Origin: Planctomycetota bacterium
Lineage (GTDB): Bacteria; Planctomycetota; UBA8742; UBA2392
DNA: 64,000 nt
NCBI GenBank assembly: GCA_027493625.1
Contig: JAOSKM010000001.1
Coordinates: 1,641,489-1,705,488 of the forward strand
Reading direction: 5' to 3'
Shown one piece after another: positions 25,621-34,535 of the stretch (positions are counted from its first letter, which is position 1; every line of letters starts with the position of its first letter). The translations under genes and the position numbers were made by a program. The notes below the pieces were generated by a model. That model was not told the DNA's origin and did not search any database. It saw nothing but the letters and a program-made list of their open reading frames with translations.

Positions 25621-28600
25621 ATGCGACGTTACGGCGCAGGTGCTTTGCTGCTGATCGTGCTGGGGCTGGCTGCTTCGGCCCAACGCTGGCCGGGGCCGGT
25701 CTATCCGGAGTCGGACCCCAACGCCTTCAAGATCATCACCCAGGCAAACCTGGAAGAGGCGCTCAACCGCATCGGCCGCCTGAAATCTCAACTGGCGCAG
25801 ACGAAAGATGAAGAAGAACGCGCCTTCATCCTGAACCGCATCCTCGAGCTGTGCCAGGCTCAACTCAATGACGACTACAACGACTCCGGCGTGATCGTGG
25901 TCGAACGCAAGGGCGTCGACGAACGCGGCAATGAGCAGGCCGTGCGCTGGCAGGGTGCCTTCAGCGCCATCGAAGACGAGATCCGCGGCCTCGGCGAAGA
26001 AGGGCTGCAGCTCTACGAGAAGGCCTACGGGCCCCGCGCCGCGCTGCTGTTGAAGCAGGCCGTGGAGACACGCAACCGCGAGCGCATCCAGTACCTGAAC
26101 CGGCGCTTCGGCCTGACCCGCGCCGGGCTGCGCGGGGGCGCGCTGCTGGCGGCAATCTGGTGGGAGGAGGGTGAAGTTTCCCGCGCCGCGCGCAGCCTCG
26201 AACGCGTGCTGTCCCTGACCGAGCTGCTGTCACCCGACGAACAGGCCCGCTACAGCGCCTGGCTGGCCCACTGTTACCGCGACCTGGGCGAGCGCGCCAA
26301 CCTGGTCAAGCTGATCGAGCAGACCGTGGTGCTGCGCGAACGCGAGGTGGACGAGGGCGGCGAAAGGGTCAAGCTGGGCGAACTTCTGCAGAAGCGCCTG
26401 CTGGAGGCCCGCGATGCCACGCTCGATACCATCGACACGCTCGGGGTCGAGTGGCCGGGGGGCAACTACGCCAACACCGGCCTGCACGACAAGCCCAGCG
26501 ACTACCGCCAGATCGCCTGGAGCAAAACCTTGCCGGGCCTGCAGGCCACTCCGGTCTGGAACCGCTTCATGGGCTATCCCTCGCCCCACGTGCCGCCGTT
26601 CCTGCCGATGTTTGACGGCAACATGTTCTATGTGAACACCGGCGACCGCCTGGTGGCCTACGACCTGATTGCGGCCGAGGGCGACACCCCGGCCTGGACC
26701 TGCAAGCCGTTCAACACCACGCCCAGCAACTGGCGCCTGGCCGAGGCCGACCCGAACATGATCCTGCCGATCAGCGCCTGGCGCGGCACGCTGTTCACGG
26801 CGATCGAGAACCCGCTGCACAACACCTACCACGACCCGCATCCGGACCCCAACTTCCGGCTGTACAGCCACTACCCCAAGGTGCGCCGCGCCCTGTGCGC
26901 CGTGGACGGCGCCACCGGCCGCCTGCTCTGGAAGCTGGGCGGCCAGTACGAGGGCAGTCGCGACCAGCAGACCAACTTCCTGTCCGCCGTGGTGCACGAG
27001 GGCACGCTGTACGCCATCGCCAGCCGCGTGCCCGAACTGGCCGAGATTTTCCTGTACGCGATCAACCCCACCGACGGCGAGATCCTCTGGAACCTGCGCC
27101 TGTGCTACGGCCAGCAGGAGACCACCATGTTCGGGCGCCCCGCGCGCGAGCCGCACCCCAGCCTGCCGTGCATCGCGAACGGGACGCTGTACCTGTGCAC
27201 CAACATCGGCGGCGCGGTGGCCGTGGAACTGGCAACCCGCAGCCTGCGCTGGATTTCGCGCTACGAGTACATGCCGCGCCCCGTCACCAAGTACACCGAG
27301 ACCTACTATCGCGACGTGACCTGGTACACCTCGCCCACCATCTACGCCGAACACAAGGGCAAGCCATACCTGCTGCTGGCTCCCACCGATTCCCGCATGC
27401 TGTTCGCGCTCGATGCGCGCACCGGCGGCATTCTGTGGCAGCTCGACCAGCGCGATCAGCCGCTGTACGGCGGGCGCGCCCTGGTGGGCGTGCGCGAGGG
27501 CAAGGTGTACGTTGCCGGCGACGGCGGCATGCGCGGCGGCGGCGCCAGCCGGCTGCACGTGATCGACATCGACGATCCTCGCAGGATCCAGTCCATCAAG
27601 GTAACCCCCGCGGACAGCGGCAACCTGCTGGCCCTGGCCGGCCGCCCCAGCATCGCCGCCAACCGCCTGCTGTGGCCGGGCAAGGAAGGCGGCAACAGCT
27701 GCACCCTGGCCGAGGTCGACCTCGACCGCCTGCGTACCGTGAACTCGGCTTATGTGCCCGGGGCCTATGCCAACCAGGGCTACAGCGTGTTCGCCCAGCA
27801 CGGCGTGGTCTTCACGGTTTCCGGCAACGATTACACCCGCGGGAGCAGCCAGCTCGCGGCGCGCTTCAGCACCACCGGGCTGATCGATGCCGCGCGCAAG
27901 GACTACCAGGCCGAACCCGACGACGCCCAGGCCGCCGCGCGGTACGGATTGTTGACCATGCGTGTCGGCGACCGCGGCGAGGCGATCCAGGCCCTGAAGC
28001 ACGCGTTTGAACTGGCCGGCAGGCCTCCCGCTGACACCCGCGTGCGCGACCAGGCCGGACGCGCGCTGGTGGCCGGCTACCTCGAGCTGGCCGACAAGTC
28101 GCTGCAGGCCCGCAAGTACACCGAGGCGCTGGGCCACGTGCAGAACGCGCGCGAATACGCCACCGGGCGCAGTCAGCTTTCCGACTGCTTCAGCCGCGAG
28201 GAACGCACGCTGCTGGCCGAAGGGCGTGAGGCCGACATCGAGAGTTTCTACCGCGGCATGATTGCCGACGAGCCTGACTTCGGCATGGGCGCCGACCCGG
28301 AAATACCGGTCGCCGTCTACTGCCGCATCCGCCTGGCCGAACGGCTGGAACGCACCGGCAGGAATGCCGACGCCGCCAAACTCTGGCAGGAAGTGCAGGA
28401 AAGCCCTGAGCGCTACAGCTTCGGTGGTGTCAGCCTGCGTGCCCTGGCCCTGGAGCGCCTGCGCGACGCCGTCAAACGCGCCGGCCGCGATATCTACGCG
28501 CCCCAGGAAGCCCGGGCCGAAGAATTGCTGAAGGCCGGCACCACCGAATCCTGGGCGAAGCTGCTGCACCTTTACCCGCTGGCGCTGGCAGCAGACGAAG

Positions 28601-30114
28601 CGGCGCTGAGCCTGGCGGACGCCAGGCTCAAGGCCCACCTGGGCGCCGAGGCCGTCGAGGTGCTGCGCGGCGCCCTGGATGAGCACGCAGACCGCCCCCG
28701 CGCCGCGGAACTGAACGCGCTGCTGGCGCTGGCCTACAAGGCCGCCGGGGAGCGGCTGCGCGCCAGGCTGCTGGCCCTGCGCCTGCTGCGAGAGCACCCG
28801 AAGGGCGAGTTAAGCCTGGGCGGAACGATCCGCTCGTTCGAGGAACTGCTGCGACCCCTGACTGAGGAAGACGCGTCCGGTTCCGCCGTTGACGCCCTGC
28901 CCCAGCTGCCCCGGCAGATCAGCGAGCTGTGGTCGCGCCCCTGGTCGATCGGCGGCTTCACCCGCATGCCGCCTCAGCCGGCCAACATGCCGCAGGCCCG
29001 CTTCCACCTCAGCGAGACCTCGATGACCGGCACCGAACTTCTGGCGCTGGACGCCGGCAGCGGCGAGCCGCGCTGGGCCCGCAAGGCGCCGGTCTCGTTG
29101 ACCGGCGTGTACCGCACGCAGCGCGGCATCCTCTTCGTGCAGGGCCAGGGCTTCGCGCTGTATGACGACGACGGCAACGAGCAGTGGTCAACACCCGCGG
29201 GCGCCACGCCCGTCGCCACCAGCCTGCTGGGAGGCATGCTGGTGTACGCCACGCGCTTCACACTGAACCAGCAGGCCATGCTGCGTATCACCGCCCGCGA
29301 CGTCGACAGCGGCGGCGTGGTCTGGGAACAGACCATGACCGGCAACAGCGTGCGCTGGATCGCACAGTCACACCACGGCGTGCTCGTCATGCCACAAGGC
29401 AACGAAACCGAGCTCGTGCTGCTTGACGCAGACACCGGGCGAGAGGCCGCCCGCGCGGCCCTGGACACACATGGCCGCATCACCGCCCAGCCGCTGCTGC
29501 TGGATGACCGGCTGTTGCTGATCAACCGCGACGGCAAGGTGGTCATCCTGCAGGGCGACACGCTCAAATCGGCCGGCGAGTTCGAAACCCGCATTCGGTA
29601 CGCCACGCAGTTCACCGTTGTGGAGCGCGACTGCCTGGTGGTGGGGCTGACCAGCGCCGGGCGCTTCGGCGCCGCCGACGGCAAGGTTGTCTGGCGCCGC
29701 GACTACGCGGGCAACGAGGTGGTGACCGCGCAGGTGCTGATGAAGGACGCCTTCGCTCTGGCCACCCGCGCCCCCAACGGCGCCGTACGGATCTCCGGCT
29801 ACTCGCTCGCGGACGGCAAGCCCACATTCAGCCATGACATCAAGCGCGAGAATGATTCCGACCGCATCGATGTGCAGAACTCGGCCCCCTTCGACGGCGG
29901 ACTGGTGATGGCCTTCGCCGAGAACCGCATCGTGGACGGGCGCATGCAGTTGTGGGGCTTCCGCCTGCTGGTCCTGAACGCCGACGGCACCGAGCGCTTC
30001 ACCTGGACCCGCAAGGCGCCGGACAGCCCGCTGTTCGTGCAGCTTGCCCTGACCGACAACTTCATCGCCCTCGCCTGCGACAAGACCACTTTCGGCTTCG
30101 GCCGCAAGGATTAG
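25621..30114 (+). CDS. Giant secreted PQQ-type beta-propeller/solenoid protein
   Basis: A 1497-residue protein with an N-terminal signal peptide (GALLLIVLGLAASAQ). Order: helical solenoid (about 25-280); a first PQQ/quinoprotein-like propeller (about 290-760) with blades such as DGATGRLLWKLGG and DARTGGILWQLDQ (about residue 597); a TPR-like helical region (about 765-1095); then a second propeller (about 1110-1495) with DAGSGEPRWARKAP, DVDSGGVVWEQTM and DGKVVWRRDYAG. No PQQ-dehydrogenase active-site residues recognised, so it is probably a binding or scaffold protein in the periplasm. Preceded by a GGCTTGGGG repeat tract and CAGGAG 5 nt before ATG. Confidence 0.85.
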   Translation: MRRYGAGALLLIVLGLAASAQRWPGPVYPESDPNAFKIITQANLEEALNRIGRLKSQLAQTKDEEERAFILNRILELCQAQLNDDYNDSGVIVVERKGVDERGNEQAVRWQGAFSAIEDEIRGLGEEGLQLYEKAYGPRAALLLKQAVETRNRERIQYLNRRFGLTRAGLRGGALLAAIWWEEGEVSRAARSLERVLSLTELLSPDEQARYSAWLAHCYRDLGERANLVKLIEQTVVLREREVDEGGERVKLGELLQKRLLEARDATLDTIDTLGVEWPGGNYANTGLHDKPSDYRQIAWSKTLPGLQATPVWNRFMGYPSPHVPPFLPMFDGNMFYVNTGDRLVAYDLIAAEGDTPAWTCKPFNTTPSNWRLAEADPNMILPISAWRGTLFTAIENPLHNTYHDPHPDPNFRLYSHYPKVRRALCAVDGATGRLLWKLGGQYEGSRDQQTNFLSAVVHEGTLYAIASRVPELAEIFLYAINPTDGEILWNLRLCYGQQETTMFGRPAREPHPSLPCIANGTLYLCTNIGGAVAVELATRSLRWISRYEYMPRPVTKYTETYYRDVTWYTSPTIYAEHKGKPYLLLAPTDSRMLFALDARTGGILWQLDQRDQPLYGGRALVGVREGKVYVAGDGGMRGGGASRLHVIDIDDPRRIQSIKVTPADSGNLLALAGRPSIAANRLLWPGKEGGNSCTLAEVDLDRLRTVNSAYVPGAYANQGYSVFAQHGVVFTVSGNDYTRGSSQLAARFSTTGLIDAARKDYQAEPDDAQAAARYGLLTMRVGDRGEAIQALKHAFELAGRPPADTRVRDQAGRALVAGYLELADKSLQARKYTEALGHVQNAREYATGRSQLSDCFSREERTLLAEGREADIESFYRGMIADEPDFGMGADPEIPVAVYCRIRLAERLERTGRNADAAKLWQEVQESPERYSFGGVSLRALALERLRDAVKRAGRDIYAPQEARAEELLKAGTTESWAKLLHLYPLALAADEAALSLADARLKAHLGAEAVEVLRGALDEHADRPRAAELNALLALAYKAAGERLRARLLALRLLREHPKGELSLGGTIRSFEELLRPLTEEDASGSAVDALPQLPRQISELWSRPWSIGGFTRMPPQPANMPQARFHLSETSMTGTELLALDAGSGEPRWARKAPVSLTGVYRTQRGILFVQGQGFALYDDDGNEQWSTPAGATPVATSLLGGMLVYATRFTLNQQAMLRITARDVDSGGVVWEQTMTGNSVRWIAQSHHGVLVMPQGNETELVLLDADTGREAARAALDTHGRITAQPLLLDDRLLLINRDGKVVILQGDTLKSAGEFETRIRYATQFTVVERDCLVVGLTSAGRFGAADGKVVWRRDYAGNEVVTAQVLMKDAFALATRAPNGAVRISGYSLADGKPTFSHDIKRENDSDRIDVQNSAPFDGGLVMAFAENRIVDGRMQLWGFRLLVLNADGTERFTWTRKAPDSPLFVQLALTDNFIALACDKTTFGFGRKD

Positions 30115-30146
30115 CGGCGCGACTTCGATCCGGATATAACGCGGCC

Positions 30147-31112
30147 ATGAGCGAGATTCGTGAATTCGGCAAGTCAGTGCTGCACCAGGAGGCCACGGGC
30201 GTCTCGGCCCTGGCCGATCTGCTGGATGAAAACTTCGACCGCGCCGTGAAGGCCATGCTGGACTGCACCGGGCACGTGGTGGTGGTCGGCGTCGGCAAGC
30301 CCTGGCTGATCGGCCAGAAAGTCAGCGCCACGCTGGCCAGCACCGGCACACCCAGCTTCGCACTGCATCCCAGCGAGGCCATGCACGGCGACCTCGGCCG
30401 CCTGCGCAAGCACGACGTGGTGGTGGCGCTTTCCAACAGCGGCACCAGCGAGGAAATCACCCGCGTGCTGCCCGTGCTGAAACGCCTGGGCTGCCTGTGC
30501 ATCGGCCTGACCTCGAACCTCGAGTCGCCGCTGGCCGCCAACAGCGACATCGTGCTGAACATGGGCAAAGTCAGCGAGGCCTGCCCGATCGGCATGGCGC
30601 CCAGCGTCAGCACAACGGTGATGCTCGCGCTCGGCGACGCGCTGGCGCTTGCCGTCATGAAGGCGCGCAACTTCACACGCGAGGATTACGCCCGCTTCCA
30701 CCCCGGCGGCGCGCTCGGGCGCAGCCTGATGAAGGTGGGCGAGATCATGCGGCCCATCGAGCAGACGGCCGTGGTCGGCGTATCCGCCACCGTGGCCGAC
30801 GCCCTGCACGCCATCACGTTGCACAAGACCGGCGCAGCGTTCATCGTGGAGATGGGCGTGGTGAAGGGCGTGTTCACGGACGGCGACCTGCGCCGCCATG
30901 TGGCCGACGACAACCTGCTCAGCCAGCCGATCCTCGACGTGATGACCAGCCCCTGCCTGACCATCCACCAGGACAAGCTGGCGCCCGAGGCCGTGCGCAC
31001 CATGCAGCGCCCAAGCGGTCTGGTAATCGGCGAGCTGCCGGTGGTGGACGACGAAGGCAAGCTCAGGGGCCACGTCGCGCTCAAGGACCTGGTGGTGATG
31101 CACTTCGTGTAG
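30147..31112 (+). CDS. kdsD: Arabinose-5-phosphate isomerase (KdsD/KpsF/GutQ family)
   Basis: A 321-residue sugar-phosphate isomerase that converts ribulose-5-phosphate to arabinose-5-phosphate, the first step of KDO synthesis for lipopolysaccharide. SIS domain (VVVVGVGKPWLIGQKVSATL, FALHPSEAMHGDLGR, VALSNSGTSEEI, YARFHPGGALGRSLMKV) followed by two CBS domains (IMRPIEQTAVVGVSATVADA; DVMTSPCLTI). The usual GKS loop reads GKP. Start at ATG 30147. Its TAG stop lies at the edge of the repeat that follows. Confidence 0.93.
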   Translation: MSEIREFGKSVLHQEATGVSALADLLDENFDRAVKAMLDCTGHVVVVGVGKPWLIGQKVSATLASTGTPSFALHPSEAMHGDLGRLRKHDVVVALSNSGTSEEITRVLPVLKRLGCLCIGLTSNLESPLAANSDIVLNMGKVSEACPIGMAPSVSTTVMLALGDALALAVMKARNFTREDYARFHPGGALGRSLMKVGEIMRPIEQTAVVGVSATVADALHAITLHKTGAAFIVEMGVVKGVFTDGDLRRHVADDNLLSQPILDVMTSPCLTIHQDKLAPEAVRTMQRPSGLVIGELPVVDDEGKLRGHVALKDLVVMHFV

Positions 31113-31140
31113 CTGCTGGCTTCTGGCTTCTAGCTGCTGG
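31110..31140. repeat. Left repeat of the S23 cassette
   Basis: TAGCTGCTGGCTTCTGGC at 31110-31127 is followed by a second TAGCTGCTGG at 31131-31140. It contains the stop codons of both kdsD (TAG 31110) and the convergent S23 gene (31130-31132). The inverted counterpart is at 31581-31612. Confidence 0.7.
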
Positions 31141-31546
31141 TTTTCCTGCTCGGCTTGTCCTGCTTTTCCGGCTGGGGCTTTCTGGCGTCTCCCTCTCTGA
31201 TCTTCTTCATCAGTGAATTCAGCATGCGCCCGAGTTGCTGTATTTCGTTCCAGAGTTCGCGAGCACGGTCGGCTTCACAGAACTCAAGACGGGCGGCCAG
31301 TTCCACAAAGGTGTCCGCCTCGGCAAGGGAGCCCCGCGCAATTGCAAGATGCCTCAGGTAGTCGCCGGTGTGGACTCGCCCCTTGCCTTCAGCAATGTTA
31401 GCCGGAACGGAAGCAGCAGCGCGCTGAAGCTGATCCGCCAGCGAGTAGCGCTGCGAAGCTGGGAAGCTCCCCGTCAACTTGTAAGCCTTCACGGCAAGAT
31501 CCATTGCGCGTTGCCAGACGATCAGATCTCGAAATCCCTTCGACAT
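31130..31546 (-). CDS. Four-helix-bundle protein (S23 / 23S rRNA intervening-sequence family)
   Basis: A 138-residue protein of the S23 family, function unknown; family members are found free-standing or inside 23S rRNA intervening sequences. Signatures: DLIVWQRAMDLAVKAYKL, SLADQLQRAAASVPANIAEG with the conserved NIAEG, and RHLAIARGSLAEADTFVELA. A Lys/Ser-rich tail follows. GC is lower than the neighbours and the gene is flanked by inverted repeats on both sides, which suggests that it arrived as a small mobile cassette. Confidence 0.9.
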   Translation of the reverse strand: MSKGFRDLIVWQRAMDLAVKAYKLTGSFPASQRYSLADQLQRAAASVPANIAEGKGRVHTGDYLRHLAIARGSLAEADTFVELAARLEFCEADRARELWNEIQQLGRMLNSLMKKIREGDARKPQPEKQDKPSRKTSS

Positions 31547-31580
31547 ACGATTCCCCTATCTGGTTTGTTTGTTGCATTTA

Positions 31581-31612
31581 CTAGAAGCCAGCAGCCAATA
31601 GCCAGAAGCTAC
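31581..31612. repeat. Right repeat of the S23 cassette
   Basis: CTAGAAGCCAGCAGCCAATA then GCCAGAAGCTAC: imperfect inverted copy of 31110-31140, placed upstream of the S23 gene. With the left copy it brackets that gene. Confidence 0.7.
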
Positions 31613-31648
31613 TCACGCTGAATTCGATTCAAAATAGAATTGCACAGC

Positions 31649-33567
31649 GTGCCGGACTCCTTCACCTTCGACATCGCCTTCGACGCCCCGGTCTCCGAGG
31701 TCTGGCGCGTTGTTTCCGATACCGACGCCCTGGACGGCGCCGCGGGCATGCCCCCATCACCTACCGCGACGAGCCCCAGCCCGACGGCACCAGTCGCCGC
31801 TTCGCCAGCTACCGCATGCACGGCTTCCTGTTCGCCTACGAAGAGCTGCCCTTCACCTGGGTGCACGAGCAGCGCTACGACGTGCGGCGCATCTACAGCA
31901 ACGGCGCGTTTCGCACATTCAGGCACAGCTGCGAGATCATCCCGCGCGACCCCGCCAACCCTGACGCCGGCTGCACGGTGCGCACCACTTTCCAGTGGGA
32001 GAAATCGCGCGGCTTTCTCGGATTGTTCGCCGCCTCCGGCACGCGCAACAACGGCGTTACCACCTACACCCGCATCTTCACCGAGGCCGCCGCGCGCCTG
32101 AAAGCACGCCCCGAGCACGAGAAGCGCCACAGCGTGATCCTGTCTCGGCCGATCGATGTCCCGGCCATCGAGGAAGAACGGCCTCAACTCGATGCCCAGC
32201 GACTGCAGGATTTCACCCGCCGCACGCGCGTGCTGTTTGATTCACCGCTCGCGGATCGCCTGGCCGAGGCCGTGAAGAACCTGCCGGCCGAGGAGCTGCG
32301 CCGCATGCAGCCCTACGCCTTCGCGCGGCGCTGGAAGGCCGACCGCCAGCAGACCCTGAACCAGTTTCTCGCCGCCACCCGCGCCGGCCTGCTGAAGATG
32401 CGCTGGGACGTGATCTGCCCCCACTGCCGCGGCGACAAGATGAACCTGGCCAGCCTCGACCAGGTCAAAGACAAAGCCTTCTGCCCCAGCTGCAACATCG
32501 ACTTCGACGTGGACCTTGACCGCAGCCTCGAGGCCGTGTTCATGCCCCACCCGCAAGTGCGCGAAGTGCCGGCCGCGCACTACTGCCTCGGCGGCCCGGG
32601 CACCACGCCGCACATCGTGTACCAGCAGCTGTTCGAGCCCGGGGAGGAGCACCGGGCCGAGTTCAGGCTCGCATCCGGCCGCTACCGGGTAAGGGTAACC
32701 GGCGACCCGACCTACCGCTGGATCGAGATCAGTGAACAGGAGCCGCAAGCGCACCTGTCCACCGAAGCCTTGGCGAAGGCGGAAGCGCGCGGCCCAGTTT
32801 CATCCGAGGCGTTCGAAATCCGCGACAATGCCTTCGACGGCGCTGACCACGCACTCACGGAAAACGACCCCATCCGCCTGCACATCCGCAACGCCTCAGA
32901 ACGCCGCGTGGTGGCCGTGATCGAAAGCGTGGAGTGGGCCCGTGACGCCCTCAGCGCCGGCGAGCTGGTGGCCGACCAGCGCTTCCGCGACCTGTTCAGC
33001 AGCGAGGTGCTGGCGCCCGGCATCAGCCTGGCCGTGGAGGACGCCACCATCCTGTTCACGGACGTGGTCGGCAGCACCGCCATGTACAACACACTGGGCG
33101 ACGCCAAGGCTTTCAGCCTGGTGCGAACCCACTTCGACGTGCTGCACGAGATTGTCGAGAAACACCGCGGGGCGATCGTCAAAACCATCGGCGACGCCAT
33201 CATGGCCGTGTTCACCAAACCCGAAAACGCCCTGCGCGCGGCCGACGAGCTGCACCAGCGCACGGACAACTACGTGCGCGAGCAGGGCCACAAGGAAGGC
33301 GTGCAACTCAAGATCGGCCTGCATGCGGGCCCGTGCATCGCGGTGACACTGAACGAGAAGCTGGACTACTTCGGGACAACCGTGAACCTGGCCGCGCGCG
33401 TGCAGGGGCTAAGCGAAGGCGGCGACATCCTGGTAAGCCAGAACATGGCCGACCGCACCAGCAACTGCGAAGCGCTAAGGGAATCAGGCTGGCAAAGCCA
33501 GCTCGAACACGCCTACGCCAAAGGCTTCAAAGACCCCGTCCCCGTCCTGCGCTGGACCAGAAAGTAG
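31649..33567 (+). CDS. SRPBCC-zinc-ribbon class III adenylate/guanylate cyclase (apparent frameshift)
   Basis: About 639 residues. N-terminal SRPBCC/START-like domain (SFTFDIAFDAPVSEVWRVV), a C-P-H-C...C-P-S-C zinc ribbon (about residues 257-280), a DUF5939-like middle, and a C-terminal class III cyclase domain (ATILFTDVVGSTAMYNTLGD, KTIGDAIMAVF, DYFGTTVNLAARVQG) with both metal-binding Asp. One C added to C5 31751-31755 joins the SRPBCC start to the rest. A 63-bp dispersed repeat (32734-32795) is inserted in frame, encoding EQEPQAHLSTEALAKAEARG. Start uncertain: GTG 31649 or TTG 31640. No membrane segment, so probably a cytosolic sensor making a cyclic nucleotide. Confidence 0.85.
32734..32795. 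repeat. Dispersed repeat D, copy 3, inside the cyclase gene
   Basis: GAACAGGAGCCGCAAGCGCA (32734-32753) matches copies 1 and 2; a second unit, ACCGAAGCCTTGGCGAAGGC, is nested before the closing GCGCGCGGCC. The insert keeps the reading frame. Confidence 0.75.
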
Positions 33568-33580
33568 CGGTACCAAACAA

Positions 33581-33743
33581 GTGGCACGCGCAACGTGGCA
33601 CGCGCATCCTGCGCGTGAGTAGTGCCATGTGCTTCAAGCACATGGCCGAAGGGGACTGTCCCCGCAGTTGGGGACTGTCCCCGTCTTCGGGGATTCCCGG
33701 GGGTTCGACGACAGGGACAGTCCCCAAACGCGGGGACAGTCCC
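33581..33743. repeat. Palindrome array 1 (GGGGACTGTCCCC family)
   Basis: After the cyclase stop: a 12-bp direct repeat GTGGCACGCGCA (33581-33592, 33595-33606), a perfect 11-bp hairpin GCCATGTGCTT/AAGCACATGGC (33624-33646), then a 93-bp unit 33651-33743 with several GGGGACTGTCCCC / GGGGACAGTCCCC words. The unit is repeated at 34443-34535 in the same orientation. It ends at the stop codon of the next minus-strand gene. Confidence 0.85.
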
Positions 33744-34429
33744 TAACTTCCACGCAGGCGCACGAACAGCAGGCGGATGCGGGTTGTGTCCTCGTAGCTC
33801 GCTCGGCTCAGTTGAAACATGGCGGTTTCGCCCGGGCGCAGCGTCTCCGTGGCTACGCGCTCAGCGGCACTTATCTCTGGAACGTTCACCGGATGGCCCT
33901 GAATCGGCGGTGTTTCGATGAACCGAGTGATCGGCCGGTTCATCTGTGCCGACACCGACTCCAGGGTGACGTTGCGGCCGCCGTTCACCTCGGCGACCTT
34001 CAACGTGCAAACCACGCCCTCAGTAATTGTCTCAAACAGCGGCGAGGAGTTCCGCGTGTCCCCACTCCACTCCCGCAGGTAGAGATGCTCCCGGCTGAAT
34101 TCGTAGGACACGTCACCGCCGGCCAACGCAAGCGACGGCCGAGCAAGCAGCTCGCCGTGGCCCTCCATGGCGTTGACGGCCGCGATTTCACCCATGGGCT
34201 GCTTGAAGCTGCGCGGTGCGATGTCCGTGTGGTCCTCGATACCCAGCAGCGACTTGGCGCAGGCTTCGTCCAGCTCAACCAGTGTCAGGTCGGCCGTAAG
34301 GACAGCGGCCGGTTCCTGCCGTGTGAGTTCGTACTCGATGCCCTCCCCGGTCCAGATCGGCGGGGTGGCCGGCTCCGGCCGTTGCGTCGCACAACCTGCC
34401 AGCAAGGCCAGCAACAGAATCCAGCGCAT
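33743..34429 (-). CDS. Lipoprotein with degenerate secretin-like domain
   Basis: A 228-residue lipoprotein: MRWILLLALLAGCATQRPEP with lipobox LAGC. The body resembles the C-terminal half of a secretin beta-domain (LARPSLALAGGDVSYEF, VVCTLKVAEVNGGRNVTLES, a terminal RIRLLFVRLR) and looks like a divergent paralogue of the next gene. Start at ATG 34429, since the longer frame is translated repeat DNA. Its TAG stop is the first base triplet of palindrome array 1. Probably attached to the outer membrane; too small for a pore by itself. Confidence 0.6.
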   Translation of the reverse strand: MRWILLLALLAGCATQRPEPATPPIWTGEGIEYELTRQEPAAVLTADLTLVELDEACAKSLLGIEDHTDIAPRSFKQPMGEIAAVNAMEGHGELLARPSLALAGGDVSYEFSREHLYLREWSGDTRNSSPLFETITEGVVCTLKVAEVNGGRNVTLESVSAQMNRPITRFIETPPIQGHPVNVPEISAAERVATETLRPGETAMFQLSRASYEDTTRIRLLFVRLRGS

Positions 34430-34442
34430 GGTGAGTTCCTGA

Positions 34443-34535
34443 GGGGACTGTCCCCGCGGTTGGGGACTGTCCCCGTCTTCGGGGATTCTCGGGGGATCGA
34501 CTACAGGGACAGTCCCCAACATCGGGGACAGTCCC
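34443..34535. repeat. Palindrome array 2 (GGGGACTGTCCCC family)
   Basis: Direct repeat of 33651-33743 with few differences, lying between the two secretin-like lipoprotein genes and ending at the TAG stop of the upstream one (34535-34537). Each copy holds two opposing pairs of GGGGACTGTCCCC words around a TTCGGGGATT centre. Confidence 0.85.

Noticed and set aside
26230..28797. 855-codon open frame on the minus strand
   Set aside because: Antisense to the PQQ propeller gene; composition is that of a reversed GC-rich frame.
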